Positions 1 to 9,183 are shown, numbered from the stretch's first letter. The stretch is 64,000 bases of DNA from Pelagibius sp964472095 (GCA_964472095.1 CAYYIV010000007.1:1-64000), one strand, 5' to 3'. The notes: generated by a model from the sequence alone, not told the origin. Translations and numbers: made by a program.

Positions 1-42
1 GAAAAAACCTTCACCCTCAAACCCGGAGAAACCGCAAGCTAA
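1..42 (+). CDS. C-terminal end of a gene cut by the window edge
   Basis: Frame 1 is open from the first base and reads EKTFTLKPGETAS before a TAA stop. This is probably the tail of a plus-strand gene that converges on the O-antigen-ligase-like gene; the two stop codons overlap. Thirteen residues are too few to assign a family, and the open frame could be chance. Confidence 0.3.
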   Translation, partial: EKTFTLKPGETAS

Positions 43-1259
43 CGGCCTGACTTCGGCGCAGGCAGTACGGCGATGAAGACCGCCGCCGCGGCGCCGATCA
101 TCGCAAGCCAGTGGCTCTGCCAGATGCCGTAGGCCGTCGCGGCGATGCCGAGGACGGTGACGAGTGTTGCCACCGCGCAGGCCCGCGGCACCGGCGCCAG
201 ACGATCGATGCGCCGGCCGACGAGGAACAGCAGAGCGAGGGTCAGCAGGCTACCGACCAAGCCGGTTTCCACCAGGATCTGCAATGCTCCGTTGTGTGGA
301 TGCGAAGGGATCACCTTGCCGCCGGGGCGGAATGGCTGGACTCCCTCGACCGGGAGGTCCGGTGAGGCATCGAAGCCCCAGCCCAGAAGCGGCCGCTCGG
401 CGATGCGGCCGCTGACCACCATCCAGATGTGCAGTCGGTAGCGGGCGGTATCCGGCAGGAACTCGGCCTGCGCCAATCCGGTCTGTTGCGCCAGGCTGGG
501 CACAAGGGGGCTGCCGAACAGCGTGACGATCACCGCAAGAGCCATCACCGCGCGGGCGGCCTGGCGACCGCTGGCGGCAAGCAGCGCAGCCAGCAGACCG
601 GCGCCGAGCGCCAGCATGGAGGCGGAGGACTGCGAGAACAGCGTGACGGCAAAGACCAGCGCAGGCAGGGCGAAGGCCAGTGATCGCGATCCCCGGGCCC
701 AGGCGAAGACGGCGAGCGGCCAGACCAGGATGGAAACCGCCGAGATTCCGCGGTTGAGCCGCGAATCGGTCGCATAGTCGCTCGGAGCGGCACCCTGCAG
801 CAGAGTGAGGATCGGGCCGTCGAAAATCAACTCGATGCCGATCATCGCGAGGGCGATCCCGAAGCCGAGGCCGAGTGCTTCGGCAACCCGATGGCGCTCC
901 TTGTCCGCCAGCAGTTGCACCAGGGCAGCGAGGTAGAGCAGCACCATAAGCAGCAGCGCGACCCTGAGGGCAAGCGTGGCCGCCTCCAGGGGATGGAAGC
1001 TCCACAGCGCGGCCAAGAGGCACCAGGCGGAGAGCAGGACCACGGCCAGGACGAGGTTGCGATCGATGATGCGCCAGGGCAGGGCCGTCCGTCCGGCGAG
1101 CAGGCCGCCGGCACCGGCCGTGACCAGCACCAGAGGGACCACGGCCTTGTCGGCCAGCAGGCCCAGCGGGGCGAGCAGCAGGGCGAAGAGTGCGAGGACC
1201 AGTGCCAGGCGGCCGAACCTGGCACCGACAGCGGGAAGTGGCTGAGAGAAGGTCGTCAC
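39..1259 (-). CDS. O-antigen ligase/polymerase family membrane protein (Wzy/WaaL-like)
   Basis: About 406 residues and almost entirely hydrophobic, with roughly 10-12 predicted membrane segments. A larger periplasmic loop near the C-terminal third carries the motif GWGFDASPD...SHPHNGALQ. The H-x-H-N box followed by a further membrane segment is typical of the Wzy_C/O-antigen ligase superfamily, which joins or polymerises lipid-linked glycans at the periplasmic face. I chose the GTG at 1259 (protein starts MTTFSQPLP) because AAGGG lies five bases upstream; a TTG at 1289 would add ten residues. It follows the polyamine importer operon on the same strand with a 39-base gap. No other polysaccharide genes are nearby, so the glycan is unknown. 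Confidence 0.8.
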   Translation of the reverse strand: MTTFSQPLPAVGARFGRLALVLALFALLLAPLGLLADKAVVPLVLVTAGAGGLLAGRTALPWRIIDRNLVLAVVLLSAWCLLAALWSFHPLEAATLALRVALLLMVLLYLAALVQLLADKERHRVAEALGLGFGIALAMIGIELIFDGPILTLLQGAAPSDYATDSRLNRGISAVSILVWPLAVFAWARGSRSLAFALPALVFAVTLFSQSSASMLALGAGLLAALLAASGRQAARAVMALAVIVTLFGSPLVPSLAQQTGLAQAEFLPDTARYRLHIWMVVSGRIAERPLLGWGFDASPDLPVEGVQPFRPGGKVIPSHPHNGALQILVETGLVGSLLTLALLFLVGRRIDRLAPVPRACAVATLVTVLGIAATAYGIWQSHWLAMIGAAAAVFIAVLPAPKSGR

Positions 1260-1298
1260 AGCGCCCTTGTAGAGGAACACCGGCCGCAAGAAAACAGC

Positions 1299-2120
1299 TT
1301 AGCCGGTGGCGGCTGCCATGCGCTCCTCGGACTCGCGCCTGATCTCCTGACGCCGGGTGATCAGCGAGGCGGTGAGCACCCCGGTCGCCACCAGGCCGAC
1401 CAGGACGGTGCAGACGGCGTTGATCTCCGGGGTCACGCCGAGGCGCACCTGGCTGTAGATCTTCATAGGCAGGGTGGTGGCCCCGGGGCCGGTGGTGAAG
1501 CTGGCGATCACCAGGTCGTCGAGCGAGAGGGTAAAGGACAGCAGCCAGCCGGCGACCACCGCCGGGGCGATGATCGGTAGGGTGATCTGGAAGAAGGTGC
1601 GCGCCGGCGGGCAGCCGAGGTCCATCGCCGCTTCCTCGATGGAGCGGTCGAAGCTGACCAGGCGCGACTGGACCACCACCGCCACGTAGCACATGGAGAA
1701 GGTGATGTGGGCAATGGTCACGGTGACGAAGCCGCGGTCCAGCGCAATGGCGACGAACATCAGCAGTAGCGACAGGCCGGTGATCACCTCCGGCATCACC
1801 AGCGGTGCGTAGATCATGCCGGAGAACAGCGTCCGTCCCCTGAAGGAGCCGAAGCGCGACATGATGAGCCCGGCGATGGTACCCAGTATGGTGGCGAAGG
1901 TAGATGAGGTGAAGGCCACCTTGAGCGTCACCCAGCCGGCGCTCAAGAGGCCCTGGTTGCGCAGCATTTCGCCATACCACTTGGTGGAAAAACCGGCCCA
2001 CACCGTCACCAGCCGCGATTCGTTGAAGCTGTAGATGACGAGCAGCGCGATCGGCAGGTAGAGAAACAGAAAGCCGAGGATCAGCGACCCGATACTGAAC
2101 CAGCTGAGGCCTTGTTTCAT
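1299..2120 (-). CDS. potI: Polyamine-type ABC transporter permease (PotI/PotC-like)
   Basis: 273 residues with six predicted membrane segments and the binding-protein-dependent permease signature (EAAMDLGCPPARTFFQITLP), the coupling helix that contacts the ATPase. It is one of two inner-membrane permeases for spermidine/putrescine-type substrates. The open frame runs upstream to 2267 but that part is low-complexity (many Ser, Cys and Trp) and overlaps potH. ATG at 2120 gives the canonical start MKQGLSWFSIG and lies 25 bases after the potH stop. Last gene of the transporter order binding protein, ATPase, permease, permease, which is the same order as potFGHI. Confidence 0.9.
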   Translation of the reverse strand: MKQGLSWFSIGSLILGFLFLYLPIALLVIYSFNESRLVTVWAGFSTKWYGEMLRNQGLLSAGWVTLKVAFTSSTFATILGTIAGLIMSRFGSFRGRTLFSGMIYAPLVMPEVITGLSLLLMFVAIALDRGFVTVTIAHITFSMCYVAVVVQSRLVSFDRSIEEAAMDLGCPPARTFFQITLPIIAPAVVAGWLLSFTLSLDDLVIASFTTGPGATTLPMKIYSQVRLGVTPEINAVCTVLVGLVATGVLTASLITRRQEIRRESEERMAAATG

Positions 2121-2145
2121 CGCCGCACCTTCGCCTTCCTCCCGC

Positions 2146-3186
2146 TCATGCCTGGGCGTTGCGTTCCTGCATGCGCTGGAACAGCATGATCGGGATGACC
2201 AGCACCAGCAGCAGGATGACGGCGACGGCGGAGGACAGCGGCCAGTCGCGATTGTTGAAGAATTCACTCCACAGCGTCTTGCCGATCATCAACGTCTCCG
2301 ACCCGCCGAGCAGGTCGGGGATGACGAACTCACCGACTGCGGGAATGAAGACCAGAAAACAGCCGGCGACGATGCCTGGCAGTGACAGTGGCACGGTCAC
2401 CACCCAGAAGGCCTTGATCGGCCTGCAGCCGAGGTCGGCCGCGGCTTCCAGCAGGCTGAGGTCCATCTTTTCCAGGTTGGCGTAGAGCGGCAGCACCATG
2501 AAGGGCAGGTAGGAATAGACGATGCCGATGTAGACGGCGGTGTCGGTGTTGAGAATGGTCAGCGGCTCGCTGATGAGACCAAGGTGGGTCAGTGCAAGGT
2601 TCAGTAGGCCCTCCTTCTTGAGGATGCCGATCCAGGCGTAGACCCGGATCAGGAACGAGGTCCAGAACGGCAGAATGACCAGCATCAGCAGGGCGAACCG
2701 CCAGCGCCGCGGCGCCCGCATCATGCCGTAGGCGATCGGATAGCCGACCATCAGCGTCAGCAGCGTCGACACCAGCGCGATCCGCAGGGAGCTGAGGTAG
2801 GAATTGATGTAGAGGTTGTCTTCCAGGAGGAAGAGGTAGTTGCCGAGCGTCGCCTGGATCGAGATGAAGCCGTCCTCGACGAAGATGATCAGCGGCGTAT
2901 AGGGCGGCATCGCCACCTGGACTTCGGCCAGGCTGATCTTCAAGACGATGAGGAAGGGTGCGAGAAAAAAGGCCAGCAGCCAAAAATATGGGACTGCGAT
3001 GACCAGGCTGCGGCCGGAAAACCCGTGGCGCCGCAGCAGGGCGCACAGCAGTTTGTAGGGAGCGAAGTGCAGCAGGCGGGCATGCACCCCGGCGAGGGCG
3101 CCGGCGTCGGCAGCATCGCCGCTGACGTAGCCGACCTTGGCAGCCGGAGCAGCCTGGGGGTCGGACTGTGAGGGCTGGCCGGCCAC
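2146..3186 (-). CDS. potH: Polyamine-type ABC transporter permease (PotH/PotB-like)
   Basis: 346 residues. The first 60 or so form a hydrophilic cytoplasmic leader, longer than usual for PotB. Six predicted membrane segments follow, with the coupling motif EAAADLGCRPIKAFWVVTVP near residue 245. With PotI it would form the membrane channel of a putrescine/spermidine-type importer. The gene starts nine bases after the ATPase stop, so the two are probably co-translated. The family assignment is firm. The substrate is inferred only from the operon order and PotF similarity. Confidence 0.9.
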   Translation of the reverse strand: MAGQPSQSDPQAAPAAKVGYVSGDAADAGALAGVHARLLHFAPYKLLCALLRRHGFSGRSLVIAVPYFWLLAFFLAPFLIVLKISLAEVQVAMPPYTPLIIFVEDGFISIQATLGNYLFLLEDNLYINSYLSSLRIALVSTLLTLMVGYPIAYGMMRAPRRWRFALLMLVILPFWTSFLIRVYAWIGILKKEGLLNLALTHLGLISEPLTILNTDTAVYIGIVYSYLPFMVLPLYANLEKMDLSLLEAAADLGCRPIKAFWVVTVPLSLPGIVAGCFLVFIPAVGEFVIPDLLGGSETLMIGKTLWSEFFNNRDWPLSSAVAVILLLVLVIPIMLFQRMQERNAQA

Positions 3187-3195
3187 GTCGTCTCC

Positions 3196-4374
3196 TCAGT
3201 TCAGCAGGATGACGGCGGCATCGGGCGCCCAGGTCAGGTAGACCCGATCCTCCCAGGTGATCGGCCGTTCGATCAGCCGGGCCATGTTGGCCTGGGTTGC
3301 GGTCACCATCTTTCCGCTCTCCAGCTTGACGTGGTAGATCGAGAGGTTGCCGAGATAGCCGATGTCCCAGACCTCGCCCACCATGCAGTTGCGGCCGGCG
3401 TCGGCCGGGGGGTCCTTGGAGATCAGCAGCTTTTCGGGCCTGAGCGCGATCCACACCTGGCTGCCCAGAGGCTCGGGGCCGCTGGGGCCGGTCTGAATCG
3501 TGCAGCCGGCCTCCTGGCTCTGCACCACCAGGTGATCGCCTTCGTGCAGGCTGACCCGCGCTTCCAGCATGTTCACTTCGCCGATGAAATCGGCAACGTA
3601 GCGCGTCTTGGGATACTCGTAGAGTTCCGCCGGCGTCGAGACCTGGACGATCTTGCCGTGGTCCATGACCGCGATGCGGCTGGAGACCGTCATGGCCTCT
3701 TCCTGGTCATGGGTCACGATGACGAAGGTGATGCCGGTCTCTTCCTGGATATTCATCAGTTCGAACTGGGTCTGGCTGCGCAGGTTCTTGTCGAGCGCGC
3801 CCAGTGGCTCGTCGAGCAGCAGCATCTTGGGCTTCTTCACCAGGCTGCGGGCCAGGGCCACGCGCTGGCGCTGGCCGCCGGAGAGCTGATGCGGCTTGCG
3901 CTTGGCGAAGCGCCCGAGTTGCACCATCTCGATGACTTCGGCGACGCGGCGTTCGATCTCCGGCTTCGGCAGGCCGTCCTGCTTGAGGCCGAAGGCAATG
4001 TTCTTCTCGACGTTCATGTGCGGGAAGAGGGCGTAGGACTGGAACATCATGTTGACGGGCCGTTGGTAAGGTGGCACGCCCGACATGTCCTCACCTTCGA
4101 GCAGGATCTGTCCCTTCGTCGGGATCTCGAAACCCGCCAGCATGCGGAGCAGAGTGGTCTTGCCGCAGCCCGAGGGGCCCAGCAGCGAGAAGAACTCGCG
4201 CTTGTAGATGTCGAGGGAGACGTTGTCGACGGCTACGAAGTCGCCGAAGTTCTTGGTGACGTCGACGATTTGAACGTGGGGCTTTTCGCGGGGATCGGCC
4301 CAGGGAGCCCAGCGCTGCCGCGCCGCCGAGCTTCCGCTGCGGGTGGCGTTTCCTGCGGTTCCAGCGTCACTCAT
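3196..4374 (-). CDS. potG: Polyamine-type ABC transporter ATPase (PotG/PotA-like)
   Basis: 392 residues. Walker A GPSGCGKTT is at about 66-74, the ABC signature LSGGQ at about 164-168, and Walker B MLLLDEP at about 184-190, followed by the D-loop and the H-loop motif VIVTHDQEEA. A C-terminal TOBE-type domain (about 295-385) has the regulatory beta-sheet fold usual for PotA/PotG. A 35-residue N-terminal extension before the ATPase core is a PotG-like trait. It would energise import through PotH/PotI in this operon. A GC-rich hairpin separates it from the binding-protein gene upstream. Confidence 0.93.
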   Translation of the reverse strand: MSDAGTAGNATRSGSSAARQRWAPWADPREKPHVQIVDVTKNFGDFVAVDNVSLDIYKREFFSLLGPSGCGKTTLLRMLAGFEIPTKGQILLEGEDMSGVPPYQRPVNMMFQSYALFPHMNVEKNIAFGLKQDGLPKPEIERRVAEVIEMVQLGRFAKRKPHQLSGGQRQRVALARSLVKKPKMLLLDEPLGALDKNLRSQTQFELMNIQEETGITFVIVTHDQEEAMTVSSRIAVMDHGKIVQVSTPAELYEYPKTRYVADFIGEVNMLEARVSLHEGDHLVVQSQEAGCTIQTGPSGPEPLGSQVWIALRPEKLLISKDPPADAGRNCMVGEVWDIGYLGNLSIYHVKLESGKMVTATQANMARLIERPITWEDRVYLTWAPDAAVILLN

Positions 4375-4440
4375 CCTACTGTCCCCCCGCTTGCCTGGCC
4401 GTCAAGCGTTGCGCGCAAGCTGCCTCTGTGATGAAGCAAA

Positions 4441-4468
4441 CGGCCCCGCACCTTGCGGGGCGGGGCCG
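4441..4468 (-). terminator. Intercistronic hairpin between potF and potG
   Basis: Perfect nine-base inverted repeat CGGCCCCGC/GCGGGGCCG with a ten-base loop, about a dozen bases past the potF stop. On the transcribed strand it is followed by TTTGCTTC rather than a full U-tract. A strong hairpin here would protect the 3' end of the binding-protein mRNA or partly terminate transcription. This is the usual way to keep a binding protein in excess over its permease. The repeat is seen; its function is inferred. Confidence 0.6.
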
Positions 4469-4480
4469 GTCGCCGGGCTG

Positions 4481-5581
4481 CTATTGTCCGCTCTTGACCT
4501 TGGTAAACAAGCGGGTGACCACCCGCTGGACGCTCGGTTCGTAGGGCGATGTCGTGTAAAGGGTCTCAAGGGCTGCCGGCGTCGGATAGATCGCCGGATC
4601 GCCGATGACCTCTTCGTCCAGAAACGCCTGTGACGCCTGGTTGCCGTTGGCGAAGTAGACGTAGTTCGAAGCTTTGGCGATCGCCTCGGGCGTCATGATG
4701 AAGTTCAAGAACGCATGTGCGTTGTCCGAATGCGGCGCATCGGCGGGAATCGCCATCTGGTCGAACCACATCAGGGCACCCTCGTCGGGAGCGACGTATT
4801 TGATGGTGACGCCGTTGCCGGCCTCGTCGGCGCGGTCGCGGGCCTGCAGCACGTCGCCGGACCAGCCGTGTGCCAGGCAGATGTCGCCGTTGGCCAATCC
4901 GTTGATGTACTCCGAGGAGTGGAACTTCTGGATGTAGGGACGGATCGCCATCAACACGCCCTCAGCCTTGGCGATCACGGCGGGATCCTGACTGTCCGGA
5001 TCCTCGCCGATGTAGTTGAGCGCCGCCGGGATCAGCTCCGTCGGCGCGTCCAGCACGTGGATGCCGCAATCGGCGAACTTTGAGACGACTTCGGGGTTGA
5101 GCAGCAGATCCCAGGAGTTGACCGGAGCGTCGGGCATGCGCTCGAGGATCTTCTCCTCGTTGTAGCCGAGGCCGGTGGTTCCCCACATATAGTTGATCGA
5201 GTAGTCGTTGCCCGGATCGTACTTGACGGTACGCTCCTCGACGACGTCCCACATGTTGGCCAGATTCGGCAGCTTCGACTTGTCGAGCTTGGCGAACACG
5301 CCGGCCTGGATCTGGCGTGCAAGGAAGGTGCCGGTAGGCACCACCACGTCGTAGCCGGAGCCGCCGGCCAGCAGCTTGGTTTCGAGGACTTCGTTGGAAT
5401 CGAAGACGTCGTAGACGACCTTGATCCCGGTCTCCTTCTCGAAGTCCGCCAGGATCGATTCGTCGATATAGTCGGACCAGTTGTAGACGTTGACCACTTT
5501 TTCCTGCGCTGCGGCGGGGCCGAACGCCAGGGCAAAGGCGACCATCGCGCCTGCCGGGGCGGTGAATTTCGATTTGATCAT
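4481..5581 (-). CDS. potF: Polyamine-type periplasmic binding protein (PotF/PotD-like)
   Basis: 366 residues from ATG at 5581, preceded by GGGAAGCAGGGT; a 26-residue upstream extension lacks secretory character. A signal peptide ends near AAAQEKVV (about residue 25). The mature start VVNVYNWSDYIDESILADFE is the hallmark opening of PotF/PotD, whose aromatic and acidic residues clamp the polyamine. Features such as DVVVPTGTFLARQIQ and the tail region YEPSVQRVVTRLF also fit. It delivers substrate to the PotGHI complex encoded downstream. Putrescine is the most likely ligand by gene order, but a related amine cannot be excluded by reading. Confidence 0.9.
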   Translation of the reverse strand: MIKSKFTAPAGAMVAFALAFGPAAAQEKVVNVYNWSDYIDESILADFEKETGIKVVYDVFDSNEVLETKLLAGGSGYDVVVPTGTFLARQIQAGVFAKLDKSKLPNLANMWDVVEERTVKYDPGNDYSINYMWGTTGLGYNEEKILERMPDAPVNSWDLLLNPEVVSKFADCGIHVLDAPTELIPAALNYIGEDPDSQDPAVIAKAEGVLMAIRPYIQKFHSSEYINGLANGDICLAHGWSGDVLQARDRADEAGNGVTIKYVAPDEGALMWFDQMAIPADAPHSDNAHAFLNFIMTPEAIAKASNYVYFANGNQASQAFLDEEVIGDPAIYPTPAALETLYTTSPYEPSVQRVVTRLFTKVKSGQ

Positions 5582-6173
5582 ACCCTGCTTCCCTGTTTGA
5601 CGTGACTTCGTGTCGGCGCTTGTTCGCGCCAGTTTTGACCCTACTCCCTTTGATATCAAGCGTCCCGGCAGTGCTTGTCAATCCCAAGATCGCGGCCGGA
5701 TTGGCGGTTGGCGGGCCCGGCCGGCAAATCGGCGCCTGGATGGAACTTTCTCACGGGCTGCGCGTTTAGCGGCATCGCGGGTGCGACCGCAGGGTGTTTG
5801 TCTCTGCCCTAACTTCGCCGTTTTTGCTCGGCAAAGATGATGGTTGAGATGGGGCCGCCCTTAGCGATAGTCTGACAACCCTGGGGTTTTTGGAGGCAAC
5901 CTTGGGTAGCTCTAGTCTAGCTTTCCCGCAGAGTCCGGCGCGCTCCAAGCGAGGTCGGTTAACGCTTCCATTGGACCAAAGAGGGCGGGCCAAATTTGCC
6001 ACATCTGGGTGAATCCGTTGCAGATTAGGCACTTCGCGTCGTATCTTGAGGCAACGGACTGGACACGGCATTGCTCCCCCACGGCAGTCGTAGGATTTCG
6101 TTAAGAAATTGGGGTTCACGATTGATGGGTTCCGGAGTAAGGCCGGGACGGTGCGAAGATCAGGAAAATGATA
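5582..6173 (+). other. 592-base stretch without a convincing gene
   Basis: Lies between the divergent potF and lipoprotein genes, so it must hold both promoters. It is less GC-rich than its surroundings. Open frames here (for example the minus-strand frame at 5766-6119) are rich in Arg, Ser and Pro, lack a recognisable domain and have no good ribosome binding site. I see no strong inverted repeat, terminator or RNA gene. Function: presumed regulatory spacer, possibly with a decayed gene. Confidence 0.5.
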
Positions 6174-6797
6174 ATGAGACTCCTAACCGGGGTCCTGGGG
6201 ATGGCATTGCTGGGTCTTTCCGCGTGCGCGGAACTGGGCATTCAGTTCCCCGAAGCACGCGGTCCGGCAGCGGAGGCCGCGATTCCTGTGCCCGCCGATC
6301 AGGCATTGAGCAACACGGGACGGTTCCCGGAGGACGTGACGGTGGAAGTGGCCGAACCGAAGCCGCTGCCGCCGTTGCCGCTTCGCAAGCCGACGGTTCC
6401 CCAGGCCGCCATCGAAGCGACGCGCCCGCCGCAGATCGACCCCGACACGCTGGTTGGGCTCGATTTCGCGCGCACCGTCGCGTTGTTGGGCGATCCGACG
6501 CTGCTCATCGAGCGGCCGCCGGCCAAGATCTGGGCCTACAACGGCGCCAATTGCGCATTGCATGTCTTCTTCTATCCCAGGGTGGGGGGCAGCGATTTTC
6601 GAGTGCTGACCTATGAGGTCAAGGGCGGGCCGGAGGTCCCGGTGGCGAGGGCCGGCGAAGCGGCCAGGAACGACGAGACGATGGAATTCGCCCGACTTTG
6701 CTTGAGTGAACTGTTGATGCAGGCCGAGGCGGGCCGAGCGGGCAACCAGACGGCGCCCGTGCCGCCCGCGACTGGGGCGGCCGGCGGCGGCAGCTAG
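6174..6797 (+). CDS. Lipoprotein of unknown function
   Basis: 207 residues. The N-terminus MRLLTGVLGMALLGLSAC is a lipoprotein signal with lipobox LSAC; lipidated Cys is at residue 18. The mature protein has a Pro-rich linker (about 60-85) and a small domain with the pattern LVGLDFARTVALLGDPTLLIERPPAKIWAY, followed by a Cys and a beta-rich tail. The pattern resembles SmpA/OmlA-like small envelope domains but I cannot assign it. ATG at 6174 fits AGGA eight bases upstream better than the ATG at 6168. It lies 60 bases before a two-component system, which may indicate an envelope stress context. Confidence 0.75.
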   Translation: MRLLTGVLGMALLGLSACAELGIQFPEARGPAAEAAIPVPADQALSNTGRFPEDVTVEVAEPKPLPPLPLRKPTVPQAAIEATRPPQIDPDTLVGLDFARTVALLGDPTLLIERPPAKIWAYNGANCALHVFFYPRVGGSDFRVLTYEVKGGPEVPVARAGEAARNDETMEFARLCLSELLMQAEAGRAGNQTAPVPPATGAAGGGS

Positions 6798-6856
6798 AGC
6801 TCCTTGAGATGCGAGGTGCAGGCAAACAACGAGGGGGCGCCAATGGCGCGAGTACA

Positions 6857-7627
6857 ATGATGGCATTACAGCCGGTCGTGACAGAGACCAATTTCAATCG
6901 TGTCTTCATCGTCGACGATGACGACCTCTTTCGGGAGTCGCTGGGACTCAACCTGGCCGAAGAAGGCTACGAGGTAGTCGATTTCGCCAATGGCGAGAGT
7001 GCGCTGGAATTCATGATGTCCGGCGAGGAGGCTGAGGCGGTGTTGCTGGATTGGCGCATGCCGGGCCTCGACGGCCTTGCGGTGCTGCGCCGCATGCGCG
7101 AGTGCCGGATCCAGACGCCGGTGATTTTCCTCACCGTGCTGAGCGACGAGATCTACGAGGAGGCCGCCTTGAAATGGGGCGCGGTCGATTTCATCGACAA
7201 GTCGCGCCGCCTGCCGATCATCCTGCAGCGTCTGAAGCTGATCACCGAGGGCGTGAAGCCCTCGTCCGAGGGCGGCGGCCAGACGCCGGCGGTGATCCGC
7301 AACGGGCCGCTGGAGCTGAAGACGGACATCAGCCGTGCCTTCTGGGCCGGCAAGCAAGTCGACCTCACCCTCACCGAGTTCGCCATCGTCCTCTTCCTGG
7401 TGTCGCAACAGGGCGGCGACGTTTCCTACCGCCAGATCTACGACATCGTGCGCGGCAAGGATTTTGTGGCCGGCTACGGGCCGGACGGCTACCGGGCCAA
7501 CGTGCGCTCCTTCATCAAGCGCATCCGCAAGAAGTTCCGCGATGTCGACGACGTTTTCGATGGTATCGAGAACTATCCCGGTTTCGGCTACCGCTGGCGC
7601 GATCAGAGCGGCAAGGGCGGGGCCTAG
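6857..7627 (+). CDS. OmpR/PhoB-type response regulator
   Basis: 256 residues. The receiver domain has the acidic cluster VDDDD at about 19-23, phospho-acceptor Asp65 in LLDWRMPG, Thr in FLTV and Lys in FIDKS. The C-terminal winged helix (about 150-250) has LTLTEFAIVLFLV and an unusual, basic recognition region with YRANVRSFIKRIRKKF and the wing FGYRWRD. It resembles ChvI-type regulators of the alphaproteobacterial envelope. The upstream frame extends to an ATG at 6809, but the conserved domain starts just after 6857. The kinase gene begins five bases after its stop, so it is the cognate pair. Confidence 0.9.
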   Translation: MMALQPVVTETNFNRVFIVDDDDLFRESLGLNLAEEGYEVVDFANGESALEFMMSGEEAEAVLLDWRMPGLDGLAVLRRMRECRIQTPVIFLTVLSDEIYEEAALKWGAVDFIDKSRRLPIILQRLKLITEGVKPSSEGGGQTPAVIRNGPLELKTDISRAFWAGKQVDLTLTEFAIVLFLVSQQGGDVSYRQIYDIVRGKDFVAGYGPDGYRANVRSFIKRIRKKFRDVDDVFDGIENYPGFGYRWRDQSGKGGA

Positions 7628-7632
7628 CCGTC

Positions 7633-9183
7633 ATGGCTGCCCGGGTAGAGGGTCCGGTTTCCCCGCCGGTGCCCAGCAGCTTCTACTTCGGGCTGCCGTT
7701 TCGCTCGCTGATCAGCAAGCTGGTGCTGCTGCTGATCATCTTCTGTGCGGTCCCGGTCATTCTCTACATCCAGTTCCGCGAAGCCGATGCGGAAAAGCGC
7801 TTCCTGCTGATGGAAAGCGTGCGCGAGCAGGGCCGCATGGTGTCCGAGAGCCTGCGCCCGCTGCTGGAGCAGCAGGAGATCTCCTCACTGCCGCTGCTGA
7901 ACGACGAGGTCGCACGTTTCGCCACCAAGCAGACCGGGGTGAAGGTGTTGTTTCGCCCAGCCGGCGAGTTTGGCGCTGAAAGTTTCTTCTTCGTTGCGTC
8001 CCAGCCGACCATAGCGTCGACCGAACTGGACGAAGAACGCGACCGTCTGGTCGAACGCGGCGTGTTCGACAACCTGGCGCAGAGCTGCTGGGGCGAGCTC
8101 TCGATGGCCCTGCGCCATCGCCGGGCCTCGGGCGCAGAGGAACTGCTCACCTCGATCACCCCGATCAACACCGGGGCGGGCTGCTGGGCCGTCATCACCA
8201 CCCATTCGACCAGCGAGTTTCTCGGCACCTCGATCGACCAGCCTTACTGGAAGACCATCGAGGTGCGCATCGCTGCGGCGATCTATTTCGCCATGGCGAT
8301 CTTCACCATCGGCCTCTTCGTGTCGATCTGGCGCGGCCTGATGCGTTTCCGCCGGCTGGCGCGCAGCATCCGCACCGGGGCCAGCCACGTCAGTTTCGCC
8401 CAGCAGAACCGGGTACCGGAGCTGGCGCCGGTGGCGGAGGAGTTCGACCGCATGACCATGGCCCTGCAGGATTCCGCCGAGAGCATCCGCCTGGCCGCCG
8501 AAGACAACGCCCATGCCTTCAAGACGCCGATCGCCATTATGCGCCAGTCGCTGGAGCCGCTGCGGCGCATGGTGGCGCCGGAGGAGGTACGCGGACAGCG
8601 CGCCCTCGACGTGCTCGAGGTCTCCATCGACCGCCTCGACCATCTGGTCGCCTACGCGCGCCGGCTGGAGGAAACCACTGCCGAACTGCTCGATCCGCCG
8701 CGTCAGCGCATCTGTCTGACTCGCATCGTCGAGCGCATGCTGTCGGCCTATGCCGATACCTTCGCCAGCCGCCGCCTGATCCTCGACGCCCGCCTGCAAC
8801 CCGACATCTTCGTGCTGGCCGGCGAGGACCTGGTGGAGACGGTGCTGGAGAACATCTTCGACAACGCCATTGAGGTGTCGCCCAACGGCTCCAAGATCAT
8901 CGTGGAACTGCGCTCCGTGCAGGGGCGGGCCGAACTGTCGGTGCTCGACCGCGGCCCCGGCGTGCCGCACGGCGAGCTGACGCGCATTTTCGAGCGCTAC
9001 GTCTCGCTGCGGTCCAAGCCGAGGCCCAGCGGCGCCAGCGATGACGGTGAGGGCAGCCCGCACATGGGTATCGGACTGTGGATCGTGCGTCGCAACCTAC
9101 AGGCGATCGGCGGTAGCGTGCGCGCGGAAAACCGTCCTGACGGCGGTCTCGCCATGGTCATGCGCTTTCCCCTCGCTGGTTGA
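7633..9183 (+). CDS. Membrane sensor histidine kinase
   Basis: 516 residues from ATG at 7633; the frame is open much further upstream but there overlaps the regulator. One membrane segment is at about 28-46, then a periplasmic sensor region of about 165 residues, a second segment at about 212-234, a HAMP-like linker, and a HisKA domain with His294 in AHAFKTPIA. The ATPase domain has the N-box NIFDNAIEVS, G1 DRGPGVP and G2 GIGLWIVRRNL. The H-box has Ala-Phe-Lys where Glu-Leu-Arg/Lys is common; the Lys-Thr-Pro part is retained as in PhoQ-like kinases. It is co-transcribed with the regulator. The periplasmic signal is unknown. Confidence 0.92.
   Translation: MAARVEGPVSPPVPSSFYFGLPFRSLISKLVLLLIIFCAVPVILYIQFREADAEKRFLLMESVREQGRMVSESLRPLLEQQEISSLPLLNDEVARFATKQTGVKVLFRPAGEFGAESFFFVASQPTIASTELDEERDRLVERGVFDNLAQSCWGELSMALRHRRASGAEELLTSITPINTGAGCWAVITTHSTSEFLGTSIDQPYWKTIEVRIAAAIYFAMAIFTIGLFVSIWRGLMRFRRLARSIRTGASHVSFAQQNRVPELAPVAEEFDRMTMALQDSAESIRLAAEDNAHAFKTPIAIMRQSLEPLRRMVAPEEVRGQRALDVLEVSIDRLDHLVAYARRLEETTAELLDPPRQRICLTRIVERMLSAYADTFASRRLILDARLQPDIFVLAGEDLVETVLENIFDNAIEVSPNGSKIIVELRSVQGRAELSVLDRGPGVPHGELTRIFERYVSLRSKPRPSGASDDGEGSPHMGIGLWIVRRNLQAIGGSVRAENRPDGGLAMVMRFPLAG

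Noticed and set aside
5766..6119. Minus-strand 117-codon open frame upstream of the lipoprotein gene
   Set aside because: Arg/Ser/Pro-rich, no ribosome binding site, no recognisable fold. Probably chance.
7051..7632. Upstream extension of the histidine kinase frame
   Set aside because: It is a shadow of the response regulator gene, and the kinase has a clean ATG with a signal-anchor segment at 7633.
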